Assembly (NCBI GenBank): GCA_963746315.1
Contig: CAVVAR010000001.1
Span: forward strand, 186,001-250,000
DNA: 64,000 bases
Direction of reading: 5' to 3'
Source of the DNA: Ga0077555 sp963746315
GTDB lineage: Bacteria; Pseudomonadota; Alphaproteobacteria; Rhizobiales; Hyphomicrobiaceae
Below are positions 46,807 through 56,306 of the stretch, in pieces. The position numbers were made by a program, and so were the translations under genes. The notes below the pieces were generated by a model. That model ran no database searches, had not been told where the DNA came from, and saw nothing but the letters and a program-made list of their open reading frames with translations. Each line of letters opens with the position of its first letter. The first letter of the stretch is position 1.

Positions 46807-47682
46807 TCACCGCCCGGCCACTGCCACCAGCACCACCCCCGGCACGATGAGAGCGATGGTGACGAGGGTGCGCGTCGAGATGATCTCGCGGCCGAACCAG
46901 AGGTAGCCCATCACCATCGTGAACACGGGCGTCGCCGAGACGATCGGGATCACCGAGACGAGGTCGCCGACCTGGAGCGCGCTGTTGAGGAACTGCAGGG
47001 AGAGCGCGTTGGCGATGCCGGATGCCAGGAACCAGAGCAAACTGGTCCGGGTGCCGCCGAAGGGACGCGCCTGGACCTTGAACGCGACGAGGGCCACGGC
47101 GAGCGAGACAGTATTCGAGACCATCACCGCGAAGGACGCGCTCGGTACCTCGACGAGGCCGGTCTTGGTCACGGCGTGGCCGACGGCGCGGATCAGCGAT
47201 GCCCCGAGGGGGAGCGCGAGCGCCCAGAGCGGCCAGCTCCGCTTGACGCCCTGCGGGCTCCAGGCGCCGACCACGGCACCGGCGATGACGGCGAGCGTAC
47301 CGACGGCGATCGGCACCGTCAGGCGCTCGCCGAGAAACGTGATGGCAATGAAGGCGCCGAACAGTGGTGTTGCAGCCGTTAGCGCGCTGGTCAGCGTCGG
47401 CCCCATCACCTTGATCGACGAGGTGGCCAGCACCGAGGAGAGCGACGGCCGGATGATGCCGACGGCGGCGAACAGCAGGCAGGCCCACGTCAGCCAGTAC
47501 CAGCTTTCCACGAAAAATGGCGCGAACACCCAATAGATGGCCGCCGATGCCGCGATCGAGACCAGCGTGCCGGAGCGGGCGTCCGTGCCTTCGAGGCCGA
47601 TGTTGGTGAAGTGGTTCGAGAGCGCGAACAGGAACGCGGAGCAGAGCGCGTAGAGCGGAGCCAGGTAGGGAAAGCTGGTCAT
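46807..47682 (-). CDS. EamA/DMT family transporter
   Basis: The 291-residue protein has ten predicted helices in two EamA repeats (PLYALCSAFLFALSNHFTNI; MGPTLTSALTAATPLFGAFI; second repeat from LWALALPLGASLIRAVGHAV). DMT proteins export or import amino acids, nucleotides or drugs. The substrate is unknown. Its start overlaps the stop of the upstream SRPBCC gene by four bases, so the two are translationally coupled. Confidence 0.9.
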   Translation of the reverse strand: MTSFPYLAPLYALCSAFLFALSNHFTNIGLEGTDARSGTLVSIAASAAIYWVFAPFFVESWYWLTWACLLFAAVGIIRPSLSSVLATSSIKVMGPTLTSALTAATPLFGAFIAITFLGERLTVPIAVGTLAVIAGAVVGAWSPQGVKRSWPLWALALPLGASLIRAVGHAVTKTGLVEVPSASFAVMVSNTVSLAVALVAFKVQARPFGGTRTSLLWFLASGIANALSLQFLNSALQVGDLVSVIPIVSATPVFTMVMGYLWFGREIISTRTLVTIALIVPGVVLVAVAGR

Positions 47683-48212
47683 CCGTGACCGGGCTCCGGC
47701 GCGCGATCCATGATCTCGCGGAGCATGCTCTCGGCTTTGCGCTTGTAGCGGCGGGCGCCGCTACGCAAGCCCATTGGGATGGTCATTCGTGAGATCCAGT
47801 GGCGCGGGCTCGTCTCGCGCGTGAGATCGAGGCGGGTCCCCTTGTCGGTCTCCGTGAGAACGAAGCCTATATAGTCGTCGTCGCCCTCGACCAGCACCGG
47901 ATCCGTCCCTTCGGGGAGGAGATGATAGAGGATGGCGGCGCCAGGGCGCTCGTCGATAATGCGGGTGAGCATCTCGAGGCGCGACTTGCCGGCCTGGATC
48001 TGGACCTTTTCGACCCCTGGCTGACCGGGGACAGGACTGCCGACGATGCGCAGCGGCAGCGCGCCCTCAAAGACGAGATCACGCGATTTCAGCATCTCCC
48101 AGACGATCTCGCGCGGCGCACGGATGTCGATGCAATGCTCGTAGCGGCGCCGGTCGCGGCCAAAAAGCGAGTCCGCCAGCGCAACGACGATATCGCGACC
48201 GATCTGCAGCAA
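47679..48212 (-). CDS. SRPBCC (START/polyketide cyclase-like) family protein
   Basis: The 177-residue protein looks like a helix-grip lipid- or ligand-binding fold: YEHCIDIRAPREIVWEMLKS (typical SRPBCC start), LVEGDDDYIGFVLTETDKGT and a C-terminal long helix (MTIPMGLRSGARRYKRKAES). It could bind hydrophobic small molecules. It directly precedes and overlaps a DMT transporter gene, suggesting a shared substrate. Confidence 0.7.
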   Translation of the reverse strand: MLQIGRDIVVALADSLFGRDRRRYEHCIDIRAPREIVWEMLKSRDLVFEGALPLRIVGSPVPGQPGVEKVQIQAGKSRLEMLTRIIDERPGAAILYHLLPEGTDPVLVEGDDDYIGFVLTETDKGTRLDLTRETSPRHWISRMTIPMGLRSGARRYKRKAESMLREIMDRAPEPGHG

Positions 48213-48272
48213 GCCCTAGCTCTCCTGTCCGTTGCCCGCGTGTCGTCAGCGCCGGCCGCATGGCTCAGCCAC

Positions 48273-49817
48273 CTACATCGTCGCGCCGATGACCCACGGC
48301 ACATACTCGGCGTCACCATAGCCGAGCTGCTCGGACTTCGACGGCTCGCCCGAGGCCATACGTAGCATGTAGTCGAAGATTTCCTGGCCCTTCTGCTCGA
48401 TCGTCACGCCGTCGACGATGTCGCCGCAGTTGATGTCCATGTCGTCGAGCATCCGATTGTAGATGTCGGTGTTGGTCGCGAGCTTGAACGAGGGTGTCGG
48501 CTTGCAGCCGTAGGCCGAGCCGCGGCCTGTCGTGAAGGCGAGCACGTTACAGCCGCCGGCCACCTGTCCCGTCGCTGCGACGGGGTCGTAGCCGGGCGTG
48601 TCCATGTAGACAAAGCCCTTCTCGGTGATCGGCTCGGCGTAGCGGTAGACGGCGTTGAGCGTGGTCGACCCGCCCTTGGCCGCGGCACCGAGCGATTTCT
48701 CGAGGATGGTGGTGAGCCCGCCTGCCTTGTTTCCGGGCGAGGGGTTGTTGTCCATGCTCATGCGGGCGCGGGCCGTGTAGTCCTCCCACCACCGGATGAT
48801 CTCGACGAGCTTCTCGCCGACCTCGCGGGTGCGGGCACGGCGGGTCAGGAGATGCTCGGCGCCGTAGATCTCGGGCGTCTCGGAGAGGACCGCCGTGCCG
48901 CCGTTCCTGACGAGGATGTCGGCCGCGACACCGAGGGCCACATTGGCCGTGATGCCGGAATAGCCGTCGGAGCCGCCGCACTGCAGCGCCAGCATCAGCT
49001 CGGAGGCGGGCAGCGTCTCGCGGTGGGCCTTGCCGGCGATCGGCAGCATGTTGCGCACGGCCTCGACGCCGGCGGCAATGGTCTTTTTCGTGCCGCCCGT
49101 GTCCTGGATCGTCATCGTCCGGAAGGTGTCCGACTCGACGATGCCGTAGGCGTCCTTCATGCGCGCGATCTGGAACCCTTCGCAGCCGAGCCCGACGACG
49201 AGGACGCCGGCCATGTTCGGGTTCGAGGCGTAGCCCCAGGTGGTGCGCTTCAAGACCTCGAACGTCTCGCCGTCGCTGTCGATGCCGCAGCCGGTCGAAT
49301 GAACCAGCGGGATGACGCCGTCGATCGTTGGATGGTCGGCCAGGATGCCGGACTTGTTGACGGCCTCGGCGATGAAGCGGGCGACGGTGGCAGAGCAGTT
49401 CACCGATGTGACGACGCCGATGTAGTTGCGCGTGCCGACCTTGCCATTGGCGCGGCGGAAGCCCTGGAAGGTCGCCTGCTGATCTACAGGCAGGATCTGG
49501 CTGGGGCGCGCATCCTGGCTGAAGGCATAGTCGCGCTCGAAGGCGGCGAAGGTGCAGTTGTGGGTGTGGACATGGGAGCCCGGCTGGATGTCCTCGGTGG
49601 CGAAGCCGATGATCTGGCCGAACTTCAGGACCGGTTGCCCCTTGGCAATGGGCGCGCACGCCATCTTGTGGCCGCGGGGGATTCGCGCGGCGGCCTTCTG
49701 GCCGCGGGCGGCCACGCCTTGTGGCACGGCGTCGACGGCGACGAGGACATTGTCCTTGGCATTGAGCGAAAGGGTGCGGGGCTCTGCACCGGAGGTCCGT
49801 TCGGTGGTGTTGCTCAT
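48273..49817 (-). CDS. UxaA/GarD family sugar-acid dehydratase
   Basis: The 514-residue protein joins an N-terminal SAF-like domain (about 20-105; HVHTHNCTFAAFERDYAFS) to the galactarate/altronate dehydratase core (GKVGTRNYIGVVTSVNCSAT, LVHSTGCGIDSDGETFEVLK, LALQCGGSDGYSGITANVAL, YMDTPGYDPVAATGQVAGGC). It dehydrates aldonic or aldaric acids such as D-altronate or galactarate, using Fe2+. GGGAGAG lies 6 bases before ATG 49817. Exact substrate unknown. It stands alone. Confidence 0.9.
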   Translation of the reverse strand: MSNTTERTSGAEPRTLSLNAKDNVLVAVDAVPQGVAARGQKAAARIPRGHKMACAPIAKGQPVLKFGQIIGFATEDIQPGSHVHTHNCTFAAFERDYAFSQDARPSQILPVDQQATFQGFRRANGKVGTRNYIGVVTSVNCSATVARFIAEAVNKSGILADHPTIDGVIPLVHSTGCGIDSDGETFEVLKRTTWGYASNPNMAGVLVVGLGCEGFQIARMKDAYGIVESDTFRTMTIQDTGGTKKTIAAGVEAVRNMLPIAGKAHRETLPASELMLALQCGGSDGYSGITANVALGVAADILVRNGGTAVLSETPEIYGAEHLLTRRARTREVGEKLVEIIRWWEDYTARARMSMDNNPSPGNKAGGLTTILEKSLGAAAKGGSTTLNAVYRYAEPITEKGFVYMDTPGYDPVAATGQVAGGCNVLAFTTGRGSAYGCKPTPSFKLATNTDIYNRMLDDMDINCGDIVDGVTIEQKGQEIFDYMLRMASGEPSKSEQLGYGDAEYVPWVIGATM

Positions 49818-49887
49818 GCTACGCTCTCCCGTCGCGCTCGCTGCATCGGCCCGGTCGGGCCTGCCGACCATTCGGGCCGGAATGTGC

Positions 49888-49893
49888 TATACT
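49888..49893 (+). promoter_or_regulatory. Putative -10 box upstream of the PhyH gene
   Basis: TATACT lies in GC-rich DNA 39 bases before a possible small leader ORF. No convincing -35 could be placed. It could drive the downstream dioxygenase gene. Confidence 0.3.
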
Positions 49894-49926
49894 TTGACGG
49901 TTCTGACGACAGGAGAGTTGGATGCC

Positions 49927-50013
49927 ATGCCGTCATCGACAGCCAAGCTCATGACGATCGAGGAGCTCCTCATCCGGCAGAGCAGCCAGCCGGACCGTCA
50001 CGAGCCAAGGTAG
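49927..50013 (+). CDS. Possible 28-residue leader ORF
   Basis: An ATG at 49927 opens MPSSTAKLMTIEELLIRQSS and 8 more residues before TAG. AGGAG lies 11 bases upstream. It sits between the putative promoter and the PhyH gene and may be a translated leader or chance. No homologue is known to me. Confidence 0.25.
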   Translation: MPSSTAKLMTIEELLIRQSSQPDRHEPR

Positions 50014-50120
50014 ACGAGCCTCGGATGGTGACGGTATTCCTCGATCTTCCTCTGCCAGCCCATCCTCCTGTTGGAGGGCGAGAGCACCACGAATAATCCA
50101 GAGACCGGAGGACAGGCCCG

Positions 50121-50921
50121 ATGAAACTCACCGATGCACAAGTCAGGCAATTCAACGAGGAAGGCTGGCTGTTCCTGCCGGAGCTGTTCACGCTCGACGA
50201 GATCGCGGTGCTCAATGCCGAGGCCGAGGAGATCTACAAGCAGACGCGCGAGGAAGTCTGGCGCGAAAAATCCGGAGCGCCGCGCACAGCCTTCGCCGCG
50301 CACCTCTACAACGAGGCGTTCGGCATCCTCGGCCGCCATCCGCGCATGATCGAGCCCATCGAGCAGCTGTTCGGTGAGCAGGTCTACATGCACCAGTACA
50401 AGATCAACGCAAAAGCCAAGTTCAGCGGCGACGTGTGGCAGTGGCACCAGGACTATGGTGTGTGGGCGCGCGACGACGGCATGCCCGAGCCGCGTGCCAT
50501 GAACATCTCGATCTTCCTCGACGAGGTGTTTCCCTACAATGGTGCGCTGATGCTCATTCCCCGGAGCCACAAGCAGGGTGTTCTGGCGGCCGAGCACGAC
50601 AAGTCCACGACCAGCTACCCACTCTGGACGCTCGACGAGGCCACGGTTCAGCGGCTCTACGACGAGGGTGGTCTCGTGGTGCCGACGGGCAAGGCCGGCG
50701 GCATGCTGCTGTTCCACGGCAATCTGGTGCACGGGTCGGCCGGCAACATCACGCCGCTGCCCCGCAAAATCGTCTATCTGACGCTGAATGCGGTCTCGAA
50801 CTACATCAGGAAACCGACGCGCGCGGAGTGGATCGCGCACCAGGATTTCCGGCCGATCGAGCCTTGTGCCGACGATGCACTGCTCGAGTACGCGCGGCGC
50901 TACAAGCAGGCGGCGGAGTAG
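50121..50921 (+). CDS. Phytanoyl-CoA dioxygenase family protein, EctD-like
   Basis: The 266-residue Fe(II)/2-oxoglutarate oxygenase has H109-x-D111 (VWQWHQDYGVWARDDGMPEP), distal H204 (GNLVHGSAGN) and R215. The string DDGMPEPRAMN and later NGALMLIPRSHK resemble ectoine-hydroxylase-type members, which hydroxylate small polar substrates. No ectoine genes are present, so the substrate is open. GGAGG precedes the ATG by 10 bases. It is not close to the PhyH paralogue at 954. Confidence 0.85.
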   Translation: MKLTDAQVRQFNEEGWLFLPELFTLDEIAVLNAEAEEIYKQTREEVWREKSGAPRTAFAAHLYNEAFGILGRHPRMIEPIEQLFGEQVYMHQYKINAKAKFSGDVWQWHQDYGVWARDDGMPEPRAMNISIFLDEVFPYNGALMLIPRSHKQGVLAAEHDKSTTSYPLWTLDEATVQRLYDEGGLVVPTGKAGGMLLFHGNLVHGSAGNITPLPRKIVYLTLNAVSNYIRKPTRAEWIAHQDFRPIEPCADDALLEYARRYKQAAE

Positions 50922-51086
50922 GCTCGAAGAGGCGGGGTGCGGCACGCGGCAGGCCTGGGCGAGCCATGAGCTTCGGCGCCGCCACTCCGCGGGTCTGGCG
51001 AGGGGGCGCCTCGGTCGCTGGCTACGCGTCGAAGCACTCTTCGGCGCACAGCGCACAGCGCACAGTGCCTGCCAGGGTCTGCCGCA

Positions 51087-51335
51087 TCAGTACGTGAGTG
51101 CGGCGCGGATGGCTGTGAGCTCCGCCTTCGGATCGGGGTATTCCTCGTAGGAGTGTCCGGAGCGGCGGTACCAGTAGCGGCTGTTCGCCTCGTCCGGCTC
51201 CATCTTGTGGAGACAGGCATGTAGCCAGCAGCCGGTTGCGTCGCTTTCGTGCTTCTGGGCCAGCGCATGGGCGTCGTCCCAGCGACCGGCAAGGGCTGCG
51301 TCGACGGCGGCTATGAGGTCTTCGCGGAGTGCCAT
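51087..51335 (-). CDS. Small conserved hypothetical protein downstream of queC
   Basis: The 82-residue protein is helical (DLIAAVDAALAGRWDDAHAL, CWLHACLHKMEPDEANSRYW) and ends YRRSGHSYEEYPDPKAELTA. It looks like a small TPR-like module found in alphaproteobacteria; no function is known. The ATG at 51335 overlaps the end of queC by 25 bases and follows AAAGGA; a second ATG at 51344 is possible. It is co-transcribed with queC. Confidence 0.7.
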   Translation of the reverse strand: MALREDLIAAVDAALAGRWDDAHALAQKHESDATGCWLHACLHKMEPDEANSRYWYRRSGHSYEEYPDPKAELTAIRAALTY

Positions 51336-52081
51336 TCCTGCCATCCTTTCCGGCGGAGCTCGCAAGAGGGGCATTGGCCGCACCCCATGCCCCAGCCATG
51401 CGCGTTCGTCCTGTCTCCCTGATAGCAGGTGACCGTCTCGGCGACGATCAAATCGACCAGAGGCTGACCACCGAGAGTGTCGGCGAGCTGCCAAGTCTCG
51501 GCTTTGGTGAGCCACATCAACGGTGTCTCGATGGCGATTGGTCGATCGAGGCCGAGGCTGAGTGCCCGCGCCATGGTCTGGACCGTGTCGTTGCGGCAGT
51601 CTGGATAGCCGGAGAAATCGGTCTCGCACATGCCGCCGACGAGGACATGGAGGCCGCGACGCCAAGCGAGGGCGGCGGCATAGGTCAGGAAAAGGAGATT
51701 GCGACCGGGCACGAAGGTGTTGGGCAGGCCACTGGCTGTCACCTCGAATGCCATATCGCGCGTGAGGCTCGTCTCGCTGATGGCCGCGAGCGAGGGGAGG
51801 GCGAGCAAATGGTCCGGCCCGAGACGAGAGCTCCAGGTCTTGTCGAGGCGAAGCAGTCCTTCGCGGATCACCGGACGCTGATCGAGCTCGGTGCGATGGC
51901 GCTGGCCGTAGTCGAAACCGATGGTCTCGACGGAGACGAACCGATCGAGCGCCCAGGCAAGGCAAGTGGTCGAGTCCTGCCCGCCCGAGAACAGGACTAG
52001 CGCGCCGCGCTTATCGAGGCCCGGTTGATCGAGGCGCGACGACGCCAAGTCGGCGATGGCAGCTCGATCGGTTACGCTCAC
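51311..52081 (-). CDS. queC: 7-cyano-7-deazaguanine synthase
   Basis: QueC converts 7-carboxy-7-deazaguanine to preQ0 with ATP and ammonia, on the way to queuosine in tRNA. The 256-residue protein has the PP-loop SGGQDS at 32-37, DYGQRHRTEL, FVPGRNLLFLTYA and the C-terminal zinc cysteines in CYQGDRTNAHGWGMGCGQCP followed by SC. It starts at 52081 and ends overlapping the small ORF at 51335. Confidence 0.95.
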   Translation of the reverse strand: MSVTDRAAIADLASSRLDQPGLDKRGALVLFSGGQDSTTCLAWALDRFVSVETIGFDYGQRHRTELDQRPVIREGLLRLDKTWSSRLGPDHLLALPSLAAISETSLTRDMAFEVTASGLPNTFVPGRNLLFLTYAAALAWRRGLHVLVGGMCETDFSGYPDCRNDTVQTMARALSLGLDRPIAIETPLMWLTKAETWQLADTLGGQPLVDLIVAETVTCYQGDRTNAHGWGMGCGQCPSCELRRKGWQEWHSAKTS

Positions 52082-52121
52082 AGCTTCTCATCCCGAACAT
52101 CAGAAGACCGCGATAATCCTT

Positions 52122-52161
52122 CCGTCCGGCGCTGCCCAGCTCGGGCCGCGCCGTCGGACGG
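52122..52161 (-). terminator. Hairpin downstream of recA
   Basis: CCGTCCG (52122-52128) pairs with CGGACGG (52155-52161), with GGCGC/GCGCC extending the stem. It lies just after the recA stop in the minus direction. No T run follows, so efficiency is unclear. Confidence 0.4.
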
Positions 52162-52168
52162 CTGGTGT

Positions 52169-53314
<1,146 letters not shown>

Positions 53315-53364
53315 GGTGCGTCTCCTCTTATTCCACGGTGGCGGTGTGTCTGCAATTAACCGTT

Positions 53365-53414
53365 AATGTACGCGTAATGTTCTCTATGCGCAATCTAAAT
53401 GTTCTCTGATGTTC
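53365..53414 (-). promoter_or_regulatory. recA promoter with LexA-like GAAC half-sites
   Basis: On the minus strand TTGCGC (53393-53388), 17 bases, and TACATT (53370-53365) fit a sigma-70 promoter; transcription would begin near 53358. Three GAAC half-sites (53414, 53404, 53382 on the minus strand) overlap it, spaced 6 and 18 bases. The alphaproteobacterial SOS box is GAAC-N7-GAAC, so these are close but not consensus. Two copies of AGAGAACATT are 22 bases apart. Confidence 0.55.
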
Positions 53415-53430
53415 CGCCTTCGAGGGCCTT

Positions 53431-54192
53431 TCAGCCGGGAGCGATTCGGTAGTGGTAGCGGTAAGCCTCTGTGAAACCGAGCGAACGGTAGAGGGTGATG
53501 GCCGGATGATTGGTGGCAACGACCTGGAGGTAGGCGTTGGAGGCGCCGCGGGCGACCGCCCAGTCCAACAGGCCGACGACGAGGCGCCGGCCGGCACCTT
53601 TCCGCCGAGCATGGGAGGAGGTGACGATGTCGAACAGGCCGACCATGCCTCGCTCGTATGCGGCGAGGCCCCAGGCCGCCGGTGCCCCGTCCAAATCGAG
53701 CTGGGCGAATGCGGCTGGAGGCGGAATAATCGATACGATCCGGTCATGGATGGCGCGGCGGACGGCCGGCACGTCATTGGCGGTGGCGAAGCCATCGAGC
53801 CACGGCCCGGATGGTGCCGATTCAACGTAGACGCTTGGCTGAGGGTCGTGTTGCCCCGGCGTCAGGCTGGCAGTCATAACGATCGTCTCGTCGAGCCGGG
53901 CGAAGCCCCGCCGCGCCAGTGCCGCATCATCCGCATCGGAAGCTAGCGGCGAGAGACGCACGACGAGAGGCAGGCCGCGCGCAGCATAGAGCGCTGTCGC
54001 ATGGTCGAGGATTGCCTCGAGCGGCACGGTCGGCTGCCAGGCGTTGAGCGAGTTGGCGCGCTTCGTGTAGCCGTCGGCGAAGCGCAGCAGCCAGCCATCC
54101 GTCAGCAAGGTTTGGAGGGCGGGCCAGGCGTTGAATGCGCGTTCCTCGATGGCGCGGACGAGCGATGTTCGGCCGGGATTAGGCTCAGCCAT
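53431..54192 (-). CDS. GNAT family N-acetyltransferase
   Basis: The 253-residue protein has a C-terminal GNAT fold (about 130-250) with the acetyl-CoA site VTSSHARRKGAGRRLVVGLL (R-x-x-G-x-G/A) and the motif B segment AYLQVVATNHPAITLYRSLG. The N-terminal half (AFNAWPALQTLLTDGWLLRF) looks like a second, degenerate GNAT domain. The acceptor is unknown. ATG 54192 is preferred; a GTG at 54204 is also in frame. It overlaps the AsnC-type gene by 8 bases. Confidence 0.88.
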   Translation of the reverse strand: MAEPNPGRTSLVRAIEERAFNAWPALQTLLTDGWLLRFADGYTKRANSLNAWQPTVPLEAILDHATALYAARGLPLVVRLSPLASDADDAALARRGFARLDETIVMTASLTPGQHDPQPSVYVESAPSGPWLDGFATANDVPAVRRAIHDRIVSIIPPPAAFAQLDLDGAPAAWGLAAYERGMVGLFDIVTSSHARRKGAGRRLVVGLLDWAVARGASNAYLQVVATNHPAITLYRSLGFTEAYRYHYRIAPG

Positions 54193-54658
54193 CCGTGCCC
54201 GCACGAGCGAAACCGAGCGGCAGCTCGGTGGTGTTCTTGATCTCCTCCATGGCGAAGGCGCTGGAGACCTTGGAAATGTCGATGCGCGAGATCAGCCGCT
54301 TGTAGAATGCATCGTAGGCGGCGATGTCGGGGACGACGACGCGCATCAGATAATCGACGTCGCCGGACATGCGATAGAAGCCGACCACCTCCGGCATGTC
54401 CGCGACGGCTGCGTGGAAGCGCTCGAGCCAGGCGAGGGTGTGCTGATCGGTCTTGATCGAGACAAAGACTGTCACGCCTGCGTTGACTTTACCGGCGTCG
54501 AGCACGGCGACCCGGCGTTTGATGATGCCGGCCTCCTCCAGCTTCTGGATACGGCGCCAGCACGGCGTGGTGGACAGCCCGACGGATTTGCCGATCTCGG
54601 CTACGGGCAGCGTGGCGTCCCGCTGGACAATGGCGAGAAATCTTGAGGTCCATGGCAT
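54185..54658 (-). CDS. Lrp/AsnC family regulator with a probable frameshift near its start
   Basis: The protein has an HTH (LPVAEIGKSVGLSTTPCWRR) and a RAM domain (VFVSIKTDQHTLAWLERFHA, GDVDYLMRVVVPDIAAYDAF). The normal N-terminus LDAMDLKI is present in another frame just upstream and is joined to LAIVQRDATL only if one T is removed from the TTT run (minus strand, 54640-54638). As sequenced, translation could start at ATG 54658 and lose only about 6 native residues. It probably regulates the adjacent DMT exporter gene. Confidence 0.82.
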   Translation of the reverse strand: MPWTSRFLAIVQRDATLPVAEIGKSVGLSTTPCWRRIQKLEEAGIIKRRVAVLDAGKVNAGVTVFVSIKTDQHTLAWLERFHAAVADMPEVVGFYRMSGDVDYLMRVVVPDIAAYDAFYKRLISRIDISKVSSAFAMEEIKNTTELPLGFARAGTDG

Positions 54659-54795
54659 CGAGCACGGCAATGCTAGCTCCGGAAGGGACGTGGCGTTAAG
54701 CGGACTCCTATTGAACTTTTGTGCCCAATTCTAGGCGGCATCGGCGATTCTAGGGAAAAAATTTTCAATCCGCGCCGCGCGGGCCGGTGGTTGCG

Positions 54796-55689
54796 CTAGA
54801 TGTTCAGGAGGATGACGACGCCGATGATGATGAGGAAAATCCCGACGCCCTCGCGCGAGGCAACGCCCTCCTTGAACAAGCTGCGCGAGAGGAGGCCGGC
54901 GAAGAAAATCTCGACGAGGGCCAACGTCCGCACCTTGGCGGCAGTGGCCAGGGCGAAGGCAAGGAACCACATCTCCGAGGCGAAGGCGCCCATGAAGCCT
55001 GCGACGAGCGACGGCCGCCAGGCCGCGAAGATCGCACGCAAGGTTTTGCGGTCGAACGCCAGCAGGTAGCTCGTCAGGAAGGCGACCTGGAGCGTGAGGC
55101 CGGTGACTACGGTGACGGTGGCGGCCACGATGAAATTCGGATGCTCGAGAGCAAGGATGCCGCCGCGATAACCGACCGCAGAGGCACCGAACATGGCACC
55201 GGCGGCAAGGCCCAGCACGATCGGCCGTGTGCCGAGCGCCTCGCCGCCGGTGCCCTTTGGCCAGGACATGATGAGGACGCCAAGGGTGGCTATGAGAATG
55301 GCGATGGCGAGGCCGGGCGTGAGGCGATCGCCGAGAAAGAGCAGCCCGAACAAGGCCACGTGAACCGGCTCGATCTTGTTGAGGGCCGTGATGAGAACGA
55401 ACGACTTGTCGCGCATGGCGGCGAGAAGCATCGCGGTGGCCGCGATCTGAGTAGCGGCGCCGACGAACGTCCAGCTCAGCATACCGGCCGAGAGGGCGGG
55501 AAAGCTCGATCCGGTCGCGCCGAGCACCATGGCGAGAAAGACGAGGGCGAAGGGCAGGCCGAAGAGAAAGCGAACATGCGTTGCACCGATGGTGCCGATC
55601 TTCGCCGTCAAGTCACGCTGCATGGCATTGCGCAGCGTTTGCCCTCCGGCCGCGAGAATTGTGAATACGGCCCAGAGCCAGCTCGTCAC
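54796..55689 (-). CDS. EamA/DMT family transporter
   Basis: The 297-residue protein has ten helices in two EamA repeats (LWAVFTILAAGGQTLRNAMQ; ALNKIEPVHVALFGLLFLGD; second repeat ending in FAGLLSRSLFKEGVASREGV). It lies upstream of the AsnC regulator on the same strand, an arrangement common for amino-acid exporters controlled by Lrp-type proteins. Substrate unknown. Confidence 0.88.
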   Translation of the reverse strand: MTSWLWAVFTILAAGGQTLRNAMQRDLTAKIGTIGATHVRFLFGLPFALVFLAMVLGATGSSFPALSAGMLSWTFVGAATQIAATAMLLAAMRDKSFVLITALNKIEPVHVALFGLLFLGDRLTPGLAIAILIATLGVLIMSWPKGTGGEALGTRPIVLGLAAGAMFGASAVGYRGGILALEHPNFIVAATVTVVTGLTLQVAFLTSYLLAFDRKTLRAIFAAWRPSLVAGFMGAFASEMWFLAFALATAAKVRTLALVEIFFAGLLSRSLFKEGVASREGVGIFLIIIGVVILLNI

Positions 55690-55945
55690 GTCGGTCGTCC
55701 CCCATCGAAGTCTCTTGCAATGGGAGCGTAAGCGGCTCCTCGAGGCGCGTCACCGGGCATTTTGTCAGCAACGCACTGCAAAAGGGCGCGGCTGCAACTG
55801 GCGCTTCGCCTGCAACATGGCTCGGCGGCTTGGGGAAAGCCGGTGGATTGATCGAGACCGGCCACCGCGAATCCGACTAAGCAGACACTTGCGTTTGGAT
55901 CGTTGGCACGCGTGCGTTCTCAGGTGACCTGTCTGGAGACCCCGC

Positions 55946-56284
55946 ATGACCAACTCCCTCTCGACTGGGGACGCGTCGCCGATTGATTTGATCGCCGAGG
56001 CCCGTGATCTGGATGCGGCGGCGGCGGGGCTCGCCGGCGACGAGCAGGCAGGCGACGAGTCGCTCGATACGGTCGAGCTCGTTCGTGTGAGATTGGAGAT
56101 CGAGGACAACGTGCCGGACGTGACAATTGCTGCAAGCCTGGCCCAGATCGGCGCTCGCAACGCCCAGCGAGAGCGTTGGCTAGCTGCGTTCGGCTCGCCG
56201 CTCGGCAAGCATCTCGCCTTGCGGGGCGGTGATCTGACGGCGGCACTCGATGTGCTGTTGGCGCTCGCGCCACGGCAGCAATAA
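55946..56284 (+). CDS. Hypothetical protein
   Basis: The 112-residue protein is mostly helical and acidic in its first half (LIAEARDLDAAAAGLAGDEQ), with a second part LRGGDLTAALDVLLALAP. No family is recognised and no membrane helix is present. TGGAG lies 7 bases before the ATG. It ends 22 bases before a second orphan gene on the same strand, so they likely form one unit. Confidence 0.6.
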   Translation: MTNSLSTGDASPIDLIAEARDLDAAAAGLAGDEQAGDESLDTVELVRVRLEIEDNVPDVTIAASLAQIGARNAQRERWLAAFGSPLGKHLALRGGDLTAALDVLLALAPRQQ

Positions 56285-56306
56285 CAAGAACAAACTGGAT
56301 CAGATC

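Noticed and set aside
48852..50096. 414-codon plus-strand open frame antisense to the UxaA-type gene
   Set aside because: It mirrors a clear dehydratase gene and has no domain-like sequence.
53379..53414. Consensus SOS box GTTC-N7-GTTC upstream of recA
   Set aside because: The half-sites are spaced by 6 and 18 bases, not 7, so it is reported only as LexA-like.
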